A model generated the notes under the pieces. It was not told the DNA's origin. It did not search any database and saw only the letters and a list, made by a program, of their open reading frames with translations. Shown here piece after piece: positions 22,690 through 33,790 of a DNA stretch of 64,000 nt. Made by a program: the position numbers and the translations under genes. Numbering within the stretch: position 1 is the first letter of the stretch; the number at the start of each line of letters is the position of its first letter. The DNA lies in NCBI GenBank assembly GCA_028023455.1, contig JAQFVV010000031.1:9226093-9290092 (forward strand), read 5' to 3'. The stretch is from Epiperipatus broadwayi. Its lineage: Eukaryota; Onychophora; Udeonychophora; Euonychophora; Peripatidae.

Positions 22690-23638
22690 TTGTTCATGCA
22701 GCAGATAGATTTAAACATTCTAGTTGAGAATCCATGCCTAAAATGGTCATCTTTAGTGAATCATGATTACTTCAATGGTAACAGCAATGATGTCATGAAT
22801 CTCACAATAATGAAACTGATCTCATTCGAGCTGATTTCCACAGGCCATCCTTGCCAGATCAGAAATTCAGTGATCACAAGGACCATTACAACCCTCAATA
22901 AAAGATTCCATTGGTGGTAAAACCAAGCAGCAATAATCTTTACAGATAGGATCAAGTGCCAAATCATTGGCCTTAACATCAGGGGAATTAATTTTCCTGA
23001 CCGTTTATATGTGATTAGGCATTTTTTCCATCTTACATCTCCTCATATTTTATTCTTAGGAGAGACCAAATATCACCTAAACTCCAACCCTCACATTATT
23101 CATGAACTGGGCTTCACTCTTCTATCTACTAATACATCAGCTGCTGGAGGGGTAGGAATCATCATTAATAACAGGAAACCACCTTCTTCCTATAAAGTGC
23201 TTTACCATGATGCCAATCTCATTGCAATCAAGCTTATATACCAATCTAGCGAATTCATTGCAATTTACGTATACTGCCAGAACAACCCATTGACCTATTC
23301 TAGAATAATCCACACCATAAATCTAATCACAGCAAACAACACAGGCCCTACAATCCTCTTGAGGATTTCAACCTGCAATATGATGTGTTCACACAGAAAT
23401 ATCTTCAACTCTTAGCCAGTGGTTTCATATATGGCAGAGATTTCTTCCCTGCAGATGCATACTCATTCTATACGAAGAGCTCTAGAATGCTGATTGACCT
23501 AATGTTTTACACCTCAGAGCTGCACTATGGTTTGGAAGCCAAGCTTCAACCTGTTCCCTTCTCAGACCATCTTGCCCTGATAGTGTCTCTAGATCTGGAC
23601 TCCTATATAGACTACAATAAAACAATCAGATTATAACT
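22690..23638 (+). pseudogene. LINE APE endonuclease region
   Basis: One frame runs from 22690 to 23415 with a single TAA at 22918-22920. After the stop, from about 22936, it encodes a typical APE start (IIGLNIRG, then HILFLGETKYH with the catalytic Glu) and GGVGIIINNR. At about 23360 a one-base loss shifts the reading into the next frame, which gives DFNLQYDVF (the D-x-N motif), IDLMFYTSELHYG and PVPFSDHLALIVSL (the SDH motif), ending at 23636. The family function is to nick target DNA for target-primed reverse transcription. The catalytic blocks are recognisable, but the stop and frameshift prevent a full protein. The N-terminal 76 codons match nothing I know. Confidence 0.78.
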
Positions 23639-23650
23639 AAAGCCACTGCC

Positions 23651-23965
23651 ATGAAAGCTGTTTTCTCAGATGCCTACATACTCTTTGAAAAAATTGACAT
23701 TCTTAACATAAATGCAGAGGAAGCCTGGTTCGCCTTCACAGGAATCCTCCAAACCATAATCATACAACACACCAAAAAACATAAAGGGTCAACAACTCTT
23801 ATGAATGAGCTTGATCTGCTTTACCATAGGATTAAAAATTTCTCAAGTGATGGTGCTATAGATAACCTATTACTTAAAACACAATACAAGCAGAAACAAG
23901 CTGTGATTGCTGAAATAATAGCAACAAAGAATGCTAGGTTATACTTACGTGACCAACACTGCTGA
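23651..23965 (+). pseudogene. LINE region linking endonuclease and RT
   Basis: A 104-codon open piece, rich in helix-forming residues (ELDLLYHRIKNF, KQKQAVIAEIIATKNARLYL), sits where LINE ORF2 proteins have the helical connector between endonuclease and RT. It ends in DQHC followed by a stop, and the next 160 bp is out of frame. No catalytic motif is expected here. Placement by context only. Confidence 0.6.
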
Positions 23966-24188
23966 ACATGTGGCCATCTCAGATGGTCTCTGGGGGCAAG
24001 GAAGTAACAAATAACTCCTTTGTCCCTCCTCATCGGTGGTAGCCATACCTCTGGCAACTAAATGCTCATCCAAATAGTCATATTTCAAAAACCGCCTATC
24101 AAACTCTGTTCCCTACCCCACAAATCAGTGGCATGAGACATCACAAAACAATAAACATGGAATAACAATATCAAATATCAAAAACCAC

Positions 24189-25317
24189 TTGGCCACCCTA
24201 CTGTCCAATGTCCATCCAGGACTACATGGCATTCCAAAGTTCATACTTACGCACTTTGAGAATTTCAAAGCTCCCATAGTATTAAAACTAATTAACCATA
24301 TTGCAAACAGCAAAAAAACTATCCCCAAACTTTATCGCATAGCGACCCCTTCCTTAAGAAAAACCAGGACCCACCTGCTCTATCTAGCATAAGACCAATC
24401 TCCATGACCCCAATTCTCTTTAAGGTCATTGAAGGGGTGATCATGGAAAAAATACTACAAGATGTTATGCTGGACAATATATCCCAGTTGCAATTTGCAA
24501 AGAAGGGCTCGTCCACCCTCTCTGCAATCGGGAAGGTAAAAATCCTCTGTGATCATATCAGATCCAAGAATTTATACAAACCCATTGCCATTCAACTAAA
24601 CATCCCTGAAGCATTTGATTCAGTGAATGTCAACATCCTGCTAAATTGCCTCTCAGCACTAGACATTCCTACTCAAATCATTCAGATATTGGACAATTTA
24701 CTAAATAACAGATTGGTTCACATTTCCCTGAATGGTTTCTTTACAGATGGTTTTATTCCTTCAAGATCCATACCCCAAGGATCTCCACTTAGCAGTCTCC
24801 TATTTATACTCTACTTAAACTCCCTTCTTAAACAGATTGAGGCAGAACTTCCAGGAATCTATATACCCCAGCTGAAGAAACACTGTAAAGCATTTGCCTA
24901 CATGGATGATGTATTTGTCACCTTACCCTCCCAAAAATATCTAAAATCTCTCATCCAAATAATAAAAAATTTTCCAAATCCTCCAAACTTTCCTTCAACC
25001 TCAGCAAGTCATCAACCTGAAAAATCGACACCGGCAAGAAGATATCATCACCTTTCTCAGCAGACCCCCAAAACATTTTGGGGTTTCCCATATACAAGTC
25101 ACCACAAGCCATGTCAATACAAATACAGAATTCCATCATTGAAGCCACCACCAACACAGTTAAAAACCTTGCCAAGGTTTATTTATCACTGCAAGGGAAA
25201 ATCTCTCTCCTCAATATCAAGGTAATGGCAAAGATTAGCTACGATCTACCCATAATTGACATGACAAAGACTTTCAACACAAAAATCAATCGATGCACGG
25301 CTTTTGTGGAATGGTAA
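24189..25317 (+). pseudogene. LINE reverse transcriptase, frameshifted
   Basis: The finger region is at 24189-24392 (PGLHGIPKFILTHFENF), then a shift into the 24404-25225 frame near RPISMTPILFKVIEG. In that 273-codon frame: block A is QLNIPEAFD (residues 64-72), block B SIPQGSPLSSLLF (122-134) and block C AFAYMDDVFV (163-172). In block A the first catalytic Asp is replaced by Asn, which alone should abolish polymerase activity. Near codon 190 another frameshift moves the thumb region into the frame at 25078-25317 (GFPIYKSPQAM, ISLLNIKVMAKISYDLPI), ending FVEW and a stop. The family role is reverse transcription of element RNA at the nick. YMDD instead of FADD is unusual for APE LINEs. Confidence 0.85.
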
Positions 25318-25653
25318 AACAGCAACCATAGGAATTGAACGCATTCAGCAACATAGTAAAAATAATGGTATGTCATTGCATGCAACTTTTTCTATATATT
25401 ACCAAAAGTGCCACTCTCTGATCCACATGCTACAAAAGAAATTTCCTCAGATTGTAGCAGAATAACCAGTCATTTTATCAGACAGACCTCCACCTTCAAA
25501 GATAAGTTGGCTAAATCAGATACTTGACTACCTTTTCACTCCAATGGCCACTCTACCCTAGTATTCAAACAAAAAATCTCCATTTGGGATGCTCATAACC
25601 TGCTATTTCCCATACAAAACTCTATCATTCCTTACCGTAGTGGTAACAATCAG

Positions 25654-26133
25654 GTGGTCACCAGGTTTTTCAGGCATCTCAAGCTGGAACCAAGGTTCCT
25701 GGACTTTCTAGTGAAAATCAACCTGAATTCACTCCAGACAAACTGGTTCCTGCAATATAGAAGATTCCTCAAGAATATAGATCCTACATGTCACAACTGC
25801 CATAGAACCTGTGAAATCTTTGATCATATGATAAATTATTGGCCAGCATATAACAAAACCAGAACTTTCATTACTTACTACTGCCACATTTCCCTGAACA
25901 AAATTTTAAATATCAAATGTTGCTTCCTATCCAGGGATTATGTCATCACAAGACTCTCAACCTTTCTCACTTATGCCACCCGGATGGCCAGATGTCACAA
26001 TAAGTTTACCTTTCCTCATCCTAAGCCTGAAGACACATTCATTTCCAAGCTGAAGGAATTTTGCCATAAGGACAGAATAATCTCATCCAGATTTTTATTT
26101 GACAACACATGGAGCCTGATTAAGCTGGATTAA
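25654..26133 (+). pseudogene. LINE C-terminal region with damaged CCHC knuckle
   Basis: A 159-codon open piece closes the element's coding region. CHNCHRTCEIFDHMINYW has the spacing of the C-terminal LINE zinc knuckle (C-x2-C-x7-H-x4-C), but the last Cys position holds Trp (TGG). The open frame ends at the TAA at 26131-26133. The region between 25317 and 25654 carries several stops. It presumably belonged to ORF2 and helped bind RNA or target DNA. Confidence 0.72.
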
Positions 26134-26200
26134 CAACACCAGTAACCACATCAGATCATTTGGTTGCCTGACTAACATGGATAACTATTATTTTTGATTA

Positions 26201-26715
26201 ACAATTGTATCATTATTACATATGGTTTTTCAATAAAATTATTTATAAACAGCAATGATGTTCTTAATGAATGTTAAGCAGAGATATAAGCAAAGACAAA
26301 AAACAATAAAATTATTTTCTGAGTCTACCTATTTAAATGGCCAGTAATTATTTTTAACCATACCTTAGAAAAAAAAAAAAACATGTTTATTTGCGCAACA
26401 ATTAATTGTTACTTAATCTCTTTTAAAATGTGTTAAATTTTAAAGCATTTCAAAACATCAAAAAAAAAAGAAATTTACAATCTCTTCTCTCTCTCTCTCT
26501 CTGCATGTGTGTGTATATGTACATATAATTTCCTTTGATATTTTTTCCTCATTCCCAAATTCTATTGGTCGAGAAGTTTTAAAAAGTATTTTATCCTCCA
26601 ATATCTTTCTCAACCAATTAAATTTAAGAATGAGAAGAAAATAAAAGAAAAAAATGATTTTAAATTTCACTACCAACATTCTTTTGCTTTGAGAAAAAAC
26701 TCTGGAAATTTATTT
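26201..26715. other. Non-coding tract with (CT)n run
   Basis: It includes poly-A near 26370 and a CT repeat at about 26482-26502. No gene is seen. Confidence 0.5.
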
Positions 26716-27468
26716 CCATTATTGGTTTTTCAGTGAAATGGATGATTGAAAAGTTGGAAGAGTGAGAAGATTAAAGCTTATCCATTAAGGTTAGAGGAAA
26801 TGTTATCTTAATACAAGCAGAGCCTGATTATATATTATATGTGGGAGATTATGATTTGGACCAACTGATGAGTGCTGGTCCAGCATGAAATATGTATATT
26901 GGAGTCAAATACCTTTTTCACATGTGTTGTCATGCATAAATATAGACTGAAAATTGTAAGTTCAAATTCCTCTATTTTCTATAGTAAACATTTAGTATAC
27001 TGAATAAATAGGTTAATTATATATTGCCTTGAAAATATGTTACATTATAAGTCCAGTCCAGCCCATCCCTCTTCCCTTAATTTAAATGGATATGTAATGA
27101 TTTGATAATATGAGGGTTTAAATTGATGAAATGTCCATATGGGTGTAAGTGCAATATCAAATCCAGAAAAGACTTTATTGTTGGTTTTTCAATGAAATGT
27201 ATGGTTGAATTGTTGGAAGAATGAAAAGATTAAAGCCTGTCCATTGAAGTTTAAGGAATTGCTATCTTAATATACATTGAGCACTGATTATATATGTGTG
27301 TGGGAGACTATGATCTGACCTCATTGATGAGTGCTGGTTCTGCACAATATTGGGTATCATGCATCTTTTTCTCATGTGTGTGGTCATGTGTATCAGTTGT
27401 TTGAGACAGAGTGGAGGATAAATAGGCTGGAAAATCCAGAGATCAAATCCCTCTATTTACATATATAA
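26716..27468. repeat. Tandem pair of a dispersed repeat, about 459-bp period
   Basis: Two direct copies share GAAATG.ATG.TTGAA..GTTGGAAGA, then GATTAAAGC.T.TCCATT and GATGAGTGCTGGT, spaced 459 bp apart (TTGGAAG at 26754 and 27213). The intervening segment matches the inner part of the 15.3-kb fold-back element, so all three belong to one family. The Ts of each copy include a pyrimidine-rich end, CAAAT(T/C)CCTCTATTT. There is no coding potential. Confidence 0.75.
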
Positions 27469-30118
27469 AAATAATATCTTACAAGATTTTTAACCAACTT
27501 TATTTTCACAATAATCATATAAAATCATGAATATAAATAAACATTATCCAAAACCAAATATTATGAGAACAATTTATTTGTCAAATACTTTAACATTGAC
27601 CACACCAATAGGCTTTGAAAGAGTTATTGTTTAAATAAGCCAGTTTTTTAAATTACAAAACAATTTTAATTAAATATTCCATGCTGTTTGTAGAAGTATA
27701 TTTTTAATTGCTTATTTCACTGAAGAAGCTATATTAAATATAAATCTAAACAATATTATGTGATGCAAATTCTGCTCATTTTATAGGTTTTTGTTGAGAA
27801 TAAAATAAAACACTTTAAGTGTAACCCTTATCTCCAATTTTGCAACATTACAGCTATGTTATTTCATGCATAGGTAATAAACAAGTTGTATATAACAAAT
27901 TATTATAAGACAGAGAAATTTAACTTATTTTACAGTTTTCCCAATTACAAAAAATTGAATGATTTCCAAGAAAGATGTAAATTCTGCAACAAATTTAATT
28001 TAAAGAATACTTCTTAAAGTTTGCATTGCTTTCTTTAAGATCACAAGAAAAGATGTTCTGCTTCATAACCTTATAACTATTCACTGTTTTATTTTTCCCC
28101 AATGCTGAGTTATTTTCATATTTATATACTTATGCATCTTTGTTTTCAAAAAAAAAAAAACACCTGGAAGCAGAAGTATCCTTAAATTTTGAAATACAGT
28201 CTCACAAATTTACAATCCTGTGAAATTTTTAGAAAGATAACTAGTAACATGAAAGACCCAATAGTCACTGGAATTTACATGCATCTAGACATCTATTGAT
28301 AGTAAAGTAACAAATAAAAATAAAGGGAAGACAAAAATATTAAAGAATCAGTACACACTTTTGTTATTGATAATTGTATCTAATTTTTGATCTATTTTAT
28401 TCAAAAAGATAGTAGCAAAAACATAAGTGAGAAGTTTATCCAATCTTGGATTACATTAGCAGCATGACCCATAACTATATTAAACAATGGCATATATTAT
28501 TGTTATAAATTTGAGTAAGTTATTGAGCAACCATTTTTTTTAAATGCATGAAAGATATATATTCCTTGTTATAAAATCTTATTTAAACAATCAATGCACA
28601 AAATAAAGACTAAAAAAGTTAGGATAACAGAATATTGTTCAAGTAGTCCATGGTTGTAAAAGCTTTTAACTGAACATAATGTGTATTTACACATATATGC
28701 ATGGGTGTTACTAGACTTAATGGCAGCACACCCACATAACATTTCCATGAGATACAATCGAATTTGGATCAAATAAAATTTGACGATTTTCAAGATTCAG
28801 TCAGGTTTCATTTTCCATATTCAGTCTAGTTCTCAATCTAATATTAGTTACTAAATAATTATTTAGCTTACAGAGGCAAAACTAACTAATGACACTAAAA
28901 AGTATGGATGCTGAACTGAGTTAGAATCTATATGACAATACAAGTTAATGAGCATGAATTGAAAACATTATTGTTTTTTTTTTTATTTTGGACTCAAAAC
29001 TTTACAGTTATCTAATAAGATAAAAAGTGACAGCTGGACAATTGCATTAAATCGTAAGATCTAGGTGCATGGCTCTCAGATCCAAGGTTCCTCATTGATG
29101 AAAGCCACAAGTTAGAAACTAGTCTGGAAATATTGGAAGAATAGGCACTAGATAAGGATTTTATGCACAAATCTTTCTGCATCCATTGATTACTCTGGCT
29201 TGTATTGAGTGGCGCTACTGTATGAAATTTTTGCCTCTGTGAAAACAGCTTATGTATTCATAAAAATGGTGATCATATATATATATATGATAACTACTTA
29301 TCTATTTTTAAATAGAAAATGAAAACGAGGATATCAACTCATTCCAAATTTCACTGTCTGATAATTGGCTAACTTGTTAAGTAATGTCATCTTCACGGTT
29401 CCACTATAGTGAAAGGTTGTTATAGACGCTTTTATCCTGAAGTTGGTTATTTAAATGCTATTTTATATACACGTGCGTGTATGTATTTTGATTGTGGTAT
29501 TAAAAATTTAGTGGAGACCTAGAAACTGATTGATAATGATTGTTTCTCTTGCAGAGAGAATATGAAAAAAAAAGTAAGTTATCTATTACAAAATACGAAT
29601 AAAACATTTTCAGACATAAAAACCGAAAATTATGATTGCAATCCAAAGGAGATTAATTAATAAACTTTTTAATCTATTACAAAGTCTTTCTTTGCCAGTC
29701 TTCTTCTTTTTTTTAAAATCACTTTGTAAATTAGATTTTTGACCTTTTGTCTAATAAACTAAATTAGACAAGATATATTTTAACTCAAGCCATACATCGT
29801 AATATGACCTTTACTTTTTTTGTTTCGATTGAACTAAATTAAAAATAGTTATTTTATTAACCTTATCTAATGAGATTTAAGTTTTTGAAAAGAGGTCATA
29901 ATTGATAAATTGTAAACAATAATGGCCAAAAACCATGGAAACTAATATATTACCACAAAAACATTTTATAAATCGATTATTCTGCCTTTTCTTATATAAT
30001 ATTCTATAAATAAAACTTTTAAGAAACAAAACTCTACAATTTCAAAAATAAAGTTTTCACATTCATATTTAAAGATTAACGCAGTTTAATATACGTCATA
30101 AAATACATATATAAATAA
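27469..30118. other. AT-rich non-coding tract
   Basis: Short frames only, with no known repeat recognised. It holds the candidate micro-exon at 29555-29573 and a short TA run near 29277. Confidence 0.5.
29539..29579 (+). other. Candidate 19-nt micro-exon with strong splice sites
   Basis: TTGTTTCTCTTGCAG (polypyrimidine plus acceptor AG, ending 29554) is followed by AGAGAATATGAAAAAAAAA (29555-29573) and then GTAAGTT, a near-perfect donor. In one frame the exon reads R-E-Y-E-K-K. No neighbouring exon could be identified, so this may be chance; if real, the window lies inside a plus-strand host intron. Confidence 0.3.
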
Positions 30119-30354
30119 ATTTATATCATACCTCACATATCTAAAATTCAAAAAACATTAATCACAAAAAACTATTTGCCAAGCGCCGGCGACCATGTCG
30201 CCATGATTCTGATACACGGTACCGAAAGCGCTTGGCAAATAGTTTTTTGTGATTAATGTTTTTTGAATTTTAGCTACTCAGTGTATCACACTTTATACGT
30301 GAAGAATAACTTTCATTATCTGACAGAGTTTTTGTATTATTTATATCATACCTC
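30119..30354. mobile_element. Palindromic insertion with perfect 46-bp arms and 16-bp direct repeats
   Basis: The arms 30141-30186 and 30228-30273 are perfect reverse complements (CTAAAATTCAAAAAACATTA... / complement). They enclose a 41-bp GC-rich loop that itself contains the hairpin GGCGAC-CAT-GTCGCC. The 16-bp sequence ATTTATATCATACCTC occurs at 30119-30134 and again at 30339-30354, like a target duplication around a 204-bp unit. No open frame is present. This fits a MITE or other fold-back element. Confidence 0.8.
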
Positions 30355-30799
30355 TGAAGTAGAAAATGAAAATAAATATATTGCTCACTACCTAATCATC
30401 TGTTGGGCTGTAGGATTCATTTGGCATAGTGTTTTGGTAAATATGACAAAAAGCCTGAATTCGACAATTTTATTTTTAATGACCTTCTCAGTACATTGGA
30501 CCTCTATCAGAAAATTAAGAAAGTCTGTGTTTTTCTCCAAACATAATATAATTGTATAAAATATTATGACACAAAGCTCTTTAAAGAAGAAATAACCCTA
30601 CAAATGTGTTGATGTTTTACAGGTATATAAACATGGTGTTTTCCTGAAGGTTTGCAATGATGGTATTTTAGCTGCATTTATATATTGAACTATTTCCACC
30701 ATCTAATATTAAGTATTGAGAGTCTTTAGAAAAATTTAACTTTATTGAAATTTTCAAATTACATTCAACTGTTAGTAAATAGCATACAGAATAGTATAT

Positions 30800-30844
30800 C
30801 TGTGATGTTTCAAGAGGTATTATTCTCCTCTCTTCTTCAGGTGT
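30800..30844 (-). ncRNA. Hammerhead remnant in PLE-3
   Basis: The minus strand keeps ACACCTGAAGA, a stem GAGAGG / CCTCTT and GAAAC, but the following bases are ATCACAG instead of GTTGTGT. Both the palindromic helix III and stem I are therefore lost. Core recognisable, probably inactive. Confidence 0.55.
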
Positions 30845-31035
30845 TTCTGGCCTTACCAATGACAATACTAGCATGGGAATTAAAACTAGACTCTTAGATT
30901 CTTGAATATTGAATTTTAAGGTAACATTCTAAACAACTGAGCTAATCTGTTAAAGGCAATAGTCAGGTCAAATTTCATATACTTACCTATGAGGTTCCTT
31001 CTGATTTCTCAACTTTTTCCTAAAAGCAAAGTTGA

Positions 31036-31470
31036 TTAGCCATTTTCATACATTATGTATGTCACATTAGACTGACTTATGGGAGTATTTTGCCATTGTT
31101 GTGTGAGCAGGGCTTTTTTCTCTCTATCTAATATTTTTGTATTTTCCCAATTGAGCATAGGTTCATTGGTACATACGTAGTCTTCTAACTTACACACATC
31201 TGATTTATTTCTTCTAATCATCAGTTTGTACTCTTACAATAGTGTTTCAATGGGGTGATTGGTCTCACCAATATACATTTTCCACATTTACATGGTATTT
31301 CATAGATGCAATTTTTGCTTTTCAGCATTTCAAATTTAGGATTTGGAGACATTAGAATTTCTCAAAATATTGTATGGCTCTGGAAAGCTGTTCTCATGTA
31401 ACACTGATTGCAGACATTCCTTAATTTATCTGCTATTTTTGGGATGTATGCATAAACTACAGTAACAATA
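31036..31470 (-). pseudogene. PLE-3 linker and GIY-YIG endonuclease remnant
   Basis: Pieces in mixed frames encode KIADKLRNVCNQCYMRTAF (linker), CIYEIPCKCGK (GIY half) and, after a gap where the YIG half should be, the open piece 31036-31221 with DYVCTNEPMLNWENTKILD and ISQSNV. The YIG motif appears as ILVRP, so the catalytic Tyr-Ile-Gly is lost. It is a pseudogene by stops, frameshifts and missing catalytic residues. It is the same family as the better preserved frame at 14107-14748. Confidence 0.75.
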
Positions 31471-31620
31471 ATTGTTTTTTATTCTTTTGAAGTTGTTGTC
31501 TATTTGTCGTTTTCTTAACAACAGCTGGTGAATAATTATTTTTTATAAAAGTTTTTTTCCACATAGATATTTTCTTTTTTCAAATCACTGATTTCTGAAA
31601 AAAATTATTTCTGGTGTGAT

Positions 31621-31655
<35 letters not shown>

Positions 31656-31656
31656 G

Positions 31657-32275
31657 CTAAGTATTTTTCTGAGTATGTGTGTTTTCTGTAAAATGTGATT
31701 TTGATTTTTTCCATGTGGGAGTCTTTGCACAAGAACATCTAAGAATGTCAATCTTTGTTCTGAGTTTTGACTCTATTGTGAATTTAATTGAAAGGGATAT
31801 GTTGCTTATGTGTTTCCAGAAAGTTTGCAATAGTATTCCAAATGTATCATCAACATAGCAAAGCCAAACTGTACATGGATATGTAGTAGTCTTTATGGCT
31901 ATGGTTTTCAAAGTCTTCCATTTAAATATTGATAATCAGGGATGACAACAGTGTGCCCATAGCTATTCCTTGATTTTTTTTGGGAAATTCTGTGTTGTAT
32001 GGAAAATAGGTTGTTATATAATATGTTAATATTTTCATTATACTATCAATAGGAAGAGTTGTTCTTGTTTGGAAGCTATTATCATTATTTTTTTCTCACA
32101 AGAGACAATGTTTCTTTCACATGGTACATTAGTGAATAAACTTTCCACATCAAATCTTATTAGTATGTCAGTTCATTCAATTTTCATTAATTCTACAAAG
32201 TGTCTACAATCCCTGACAAAGGACTGTTTCTTGTATGCCAATGGACTTAGACATTCAATCCTTAATATTAAATGA
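31657..32275 (-). pseudogene. PLE-3 Penelope-type reverse transcriptase remnant
   Basis: On the minus strand, block A reads IRFDVESLFTNVP (about 32160-32118), followed by several stops. A scrambled block B lies near 31970-31930. The open piece 31657-31911 gives WLCYVDDTFGIL, the catalytic block C, then IKFTIES and KIDILRC, equivalent to the LSFLDVLI stretch of PLE-1. The RT order and the YVDD motif identify the Penelope family. It is interrupted by at least four stops. Confidence 0.78.
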
Positions 32276-32426
32276 TGAAATAGTCCAATATATAAATACA
32301 AATAAAAAGGATTGAAGTAGCTTTGAAAAAAAGAAGATAGAGAAAAATCAAAAAACATGTTTTATTGAATAAGATGAACACAAGATCTATGAGTAAGCCA
32401 ATAGCATTCATATGAATAAATATAAA

Positions 32427-33790
32427 TATATAATTTTATTAAGTGTTAGCAGATATTTAATAATAATGTGCAAGGTTAAAATCTTTGACAGAAGTGCCTT
32501 AACGATGCTTATGTGACAGCCAATCAGATGTAATAAAGACTGCACATGCAATTCTCAATTCAAGAACACAAGCCAGAACACAAGAAAAAAATGGGACCCA
32601 CCTTCTTCTATACTTAAATTTATATATAAATGTCAGCCTCAAGCATTGCAAACTAAGAGCATGAAGCTTAAAACATCTTCACATTTAATTCACTAAATAT
32701 TACATATAAATAAACAATATACTTTCAAAGGAACAGTGCCTTCATTTTCAAATCTATAGATAGACCTTATTTGAATAATTTTGCATCTGTTGAATCAAAT
32801 AAATAAATGAACATGGTATTAGAACTCTCTATCTATAGCTTTGAAAATGAAGGCACCATTCCTTTGAAAGCACTAAATATAGAAATAAATAAATATATAA
32901 AAGTTTTAGTGTGGAGATATTACCATAAAATATCTGATCATTATATAAATCACACATTTAATTATTTAATAGTTATAAATAAACAATGCAAAATCTTTCA
33001 ATTTACAACAAAGCAATTTTTAAATCTAATGAAATGATAATAACAAATGTAAATATATAAATTTATTAAGCACTAGCAGATATCTAATAATAATGTGCAA
33101 GGCTAAAACCTTTGACAAATGTGCCTTAAAAATGCTTATGTGACAGCTAATCAGATGTAATAATGAATGCATGTGGAACTCTCAATTCAAGAACACAAGA
33201 AAAAGATGGAATCCATCTTCTTTTATACTTAAATTTATTCATAAATAAGTCAAACTCAAGCATTCTGAGCTAAGAGTGTGAAGCTTAAAACATCATGTTT
33301 AATTCACTAAATATTATATATAAACAATGTGAAGTCTTTCAATTTACAACAAAGCAATTTTTAAATCTAATGAAATAATAATAACAAATGTAAATATATA
33401 CATTTATTAAGCACTAGCAGATATCTAATAATAATGTGCAAGGCTAAAAACTTCGACAGAAGTGCCTTAAAATGCTTATGTGACAGCCAATCAGATGTAA
33501 TAATGACTGTATGTGGAACTCTCAATTCAAGAACACAAGCCAGAACATAAGAAAAAGATGAGATCCACCTTCTATACTTAAATTTATATATAAATAAATC
33601 AGACTCGAGCATTCTGAAGTGCAGGAAGCTTAAAACATCTTCACATTTAATTCACTAAATATTATATATAAACAACATGAAATTTTTCAATTTACAATAA
33701 AGCAATTTTTAAATCTAATGAAATGATAGTAACAAATGTAAATATATAAATTTATTAAGTGCTAGCAGATACTAATAATAATGTTTATGA
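32427..33790. repeat. Tandem array of about 345-bp units (three units plus a partial)
   Basis: Units begin AATATATAAATTTATTAAGC at 33051, 33391 and 33742 (periods 340 and 351) and at 32427. Each contains CTAGCAGAT.TCTAATAATAATGTGCAAGG, TGCTTATGTGACAG, TCAATTCAAGAACACAAG and CTTAAAACATC. The last unit is cut after about 40 bp. The first unit is about 280 bp longer because of the fold-back insertion at 32719-32987. No coding potential is seen. Confidence 0.85.
32705..32987. mobile_element. Fold-back insertion in the tandem array, 14-bp direct repeats
   Basis: The 42-bp inverted arms 32722-32763 (CTTTCAAAGGAACAGTGCC...) and 32829-32870 pair with few mismatches. The insert is bounded by TATAAATAAACAAT at 32705-32718 and 32974-32987, and the other units of the array lack it. 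It is therefore an insertion with an apparent 14-bp target duplication. Confidence 0.75.

Larger units (their letters stand above)
22640..26200 (+). mobile_element. APE-type non-LTR retrotransposon, degenerate (plus strand)
   Basis: The base composition changes visibly here: this block is richer in C and G than its surroundings. In order it encodes an N-terminal region, an APE-like endonuclease (22690-23640), a connecting region (23651-23965), a reverse transcriptase (24189-25320) and a C-terminal CCHC-like region (25654-26133). Frameshifts and stops break it at 22918, about 23360, about 23640, about 23965, about 24350, about 24980 and 25317. I could not identify target-site duplications or a clear 3' tail. 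The clade is uncertain: block C is YMDD rather than the usual FADD. Confidence 0.85.
30681..32310 (-). mobile_element. Penelope-like element PLE-3, heavily decayed
   Basis: Read on the minus strand, the order is RT (about 32275-31657), linker and GIY-YIG endonuclease (about 31470-31036), tRNA-like remnant (about 30975-30880), hammerhead remnant (30844-30800) and the tail AATAAAGTTAAATTTTTC. It is a diverged relative of PLE-2, sharing CIYEIPC, TNDHMLKWENTKIL-like and ISQSNV-like blocks. The right end (ATGATGAAATAGTCCAATAT near 32270-32290) is the tail in the opposite orientation, so this element also had an inverted stub. A (TG)n(TA)n tract near 31620-31655 interrupts it. Confidence 0.82.

Noticed and set aside
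32427-33790. CRISPR-like array
   Set aside because: Units are about 345 bp with no short repeat and spacer pattern, and the context is eukaryotic.
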